The translations under genes were made by a program, and so were the position numbers. Below, piece after piece: positions 5,982 to 6,022 of a DNA stretch of 6,022 nt. Position 1 is the stretch's first letter, and every line of letters begins with the position of its first letter. The stretch lies in NCBI GenBank assembly GCA_021790625.1, contig JAJYGL010000256.1, positions 1 through 6,022 on the forward strand, written 5' to 3'. Source of the stretch: Pseudomonadota bacterium (lineage in GTDB: Bacteria > Pseudomonadota > Gammaproteobacteria > Burkholderiales > Sulfuriferulaceae). The notes beneath the pieces were generated by a model, which saw nothing but the letters and a program-made list of their open reading frames with translations, made no database searches and was not told where the DNA came from.

Positions 5982-6022
5982 ATGGATGATCGGGATATCG
6001 ATCAACAATTGGTGGAGCGGGT
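5982..6022 (+). CDS. rpoE: ECF sigma factor RpoE/AlgU type, N-terminus only (cut by window end)
   Basis: The 13 complete codons read MDDRDIDQQLVER, and the two bases left (GT) start a valine codon. DQQLVERV is the hallmark N-terminus of RpoE/AlgU (E. coli TDQVLVERVQ, Pseudomonas DQQLVERVQ), leading into region 2 of the extracytoplasmic-function sigma factor for envelope stress. An in-frame TGA at 5973-5975 rules out an upstream start. The best ribosome binding site is AGGGA (5965-5969), twelve bases away, somewhat far. The gene is separated from the DsrE-like gene by a terminator and so has its own transcription. By family habit an anti-sigma gene (rseA/mucA) would follow outside the window. 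The short stretch limits certainty, but the motif and the start agree well. Confidence 0.8.
   Translation, partial: MDDRDIDQQLVER

Overview
The window is an ordinary bacterial housekeeping locus, all on the plus strand: ribF, ileS, lspA and ispH as a tightly packed unit, then a separately transcribed small DsrE-family gene, then the first codons of an RpoE/AlgU-type sigma factor. It suggests a proteobacterium of about 50% G+C, most likely a betaproteobacterium (perhaps Nitrosomonadales-like) or a gammaproteobacterium. The reasons are the ribF-ileS-lspA-ispH order, an IleS whose N-terminus begins MSDYK like that of E. coli, and an RpoE N-terminus of the AlgU/RpoE type (DQQLVERV). The placement below phylum is inference from remembered family sequences, not a search.

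Layout. Bases 1-60 may hold the end of an upstream gene; murJ is the usual neighbour but is not recognisable here. A candidate sigma-70 promoter (57-86) precedes ribF (122-1057). ileS overlaps the ribF stop or starts 20 bases after it, depending on the start chosen; 1078 is preferred. lspA (3851-4327) overlaps the ileS end by 8 bases. ispH (4332-5267) follows after 4 bases. No clear intrinsic terminator follows ispH. A near-ideal extended -10 (TGTTATAAT, 5323-5331) and a strong ribosome binding site (5368-5373) drive the DsrE-like gene (5382-5750), which is closed by a textbook rho-independent terminator (5809-5836). The remaining 145 bases up to 5981 form the leader region of the rpoE-type gene. 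They contain a candidate sigma-E-type promoter and a small hairpin. The sigma factor itself is cut by the window end after 13 full codons.

How the genes relate. RibF makes FMN and FAD, IleS charges tRNA-Ile, LspA cleaves lipoprotein signal peptides, and IspH performs the last step of the MEP isoprenoid pathway with a 4Fe-4S cluster. They are co-transcribed for economy rather than forming one pathway. The DsrE-like protein stands apart: its own strong promoter, best ribosome binding site, GGT/GTT-rich codons and own terminator indicate an abundant small cytoplasmic protein with one candidate active cysteine. The RpoE-type factor begins an envelope-stress regulatory locus whose anti-sigma gene would lie beyond the window.

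I see no undescribed multi-gene system, mobile element, CRISPR array, tRNA or rRNA. The points most worth following are the single-cysteine DsrE-like gene and the regulatory DNA between it and rpoE.
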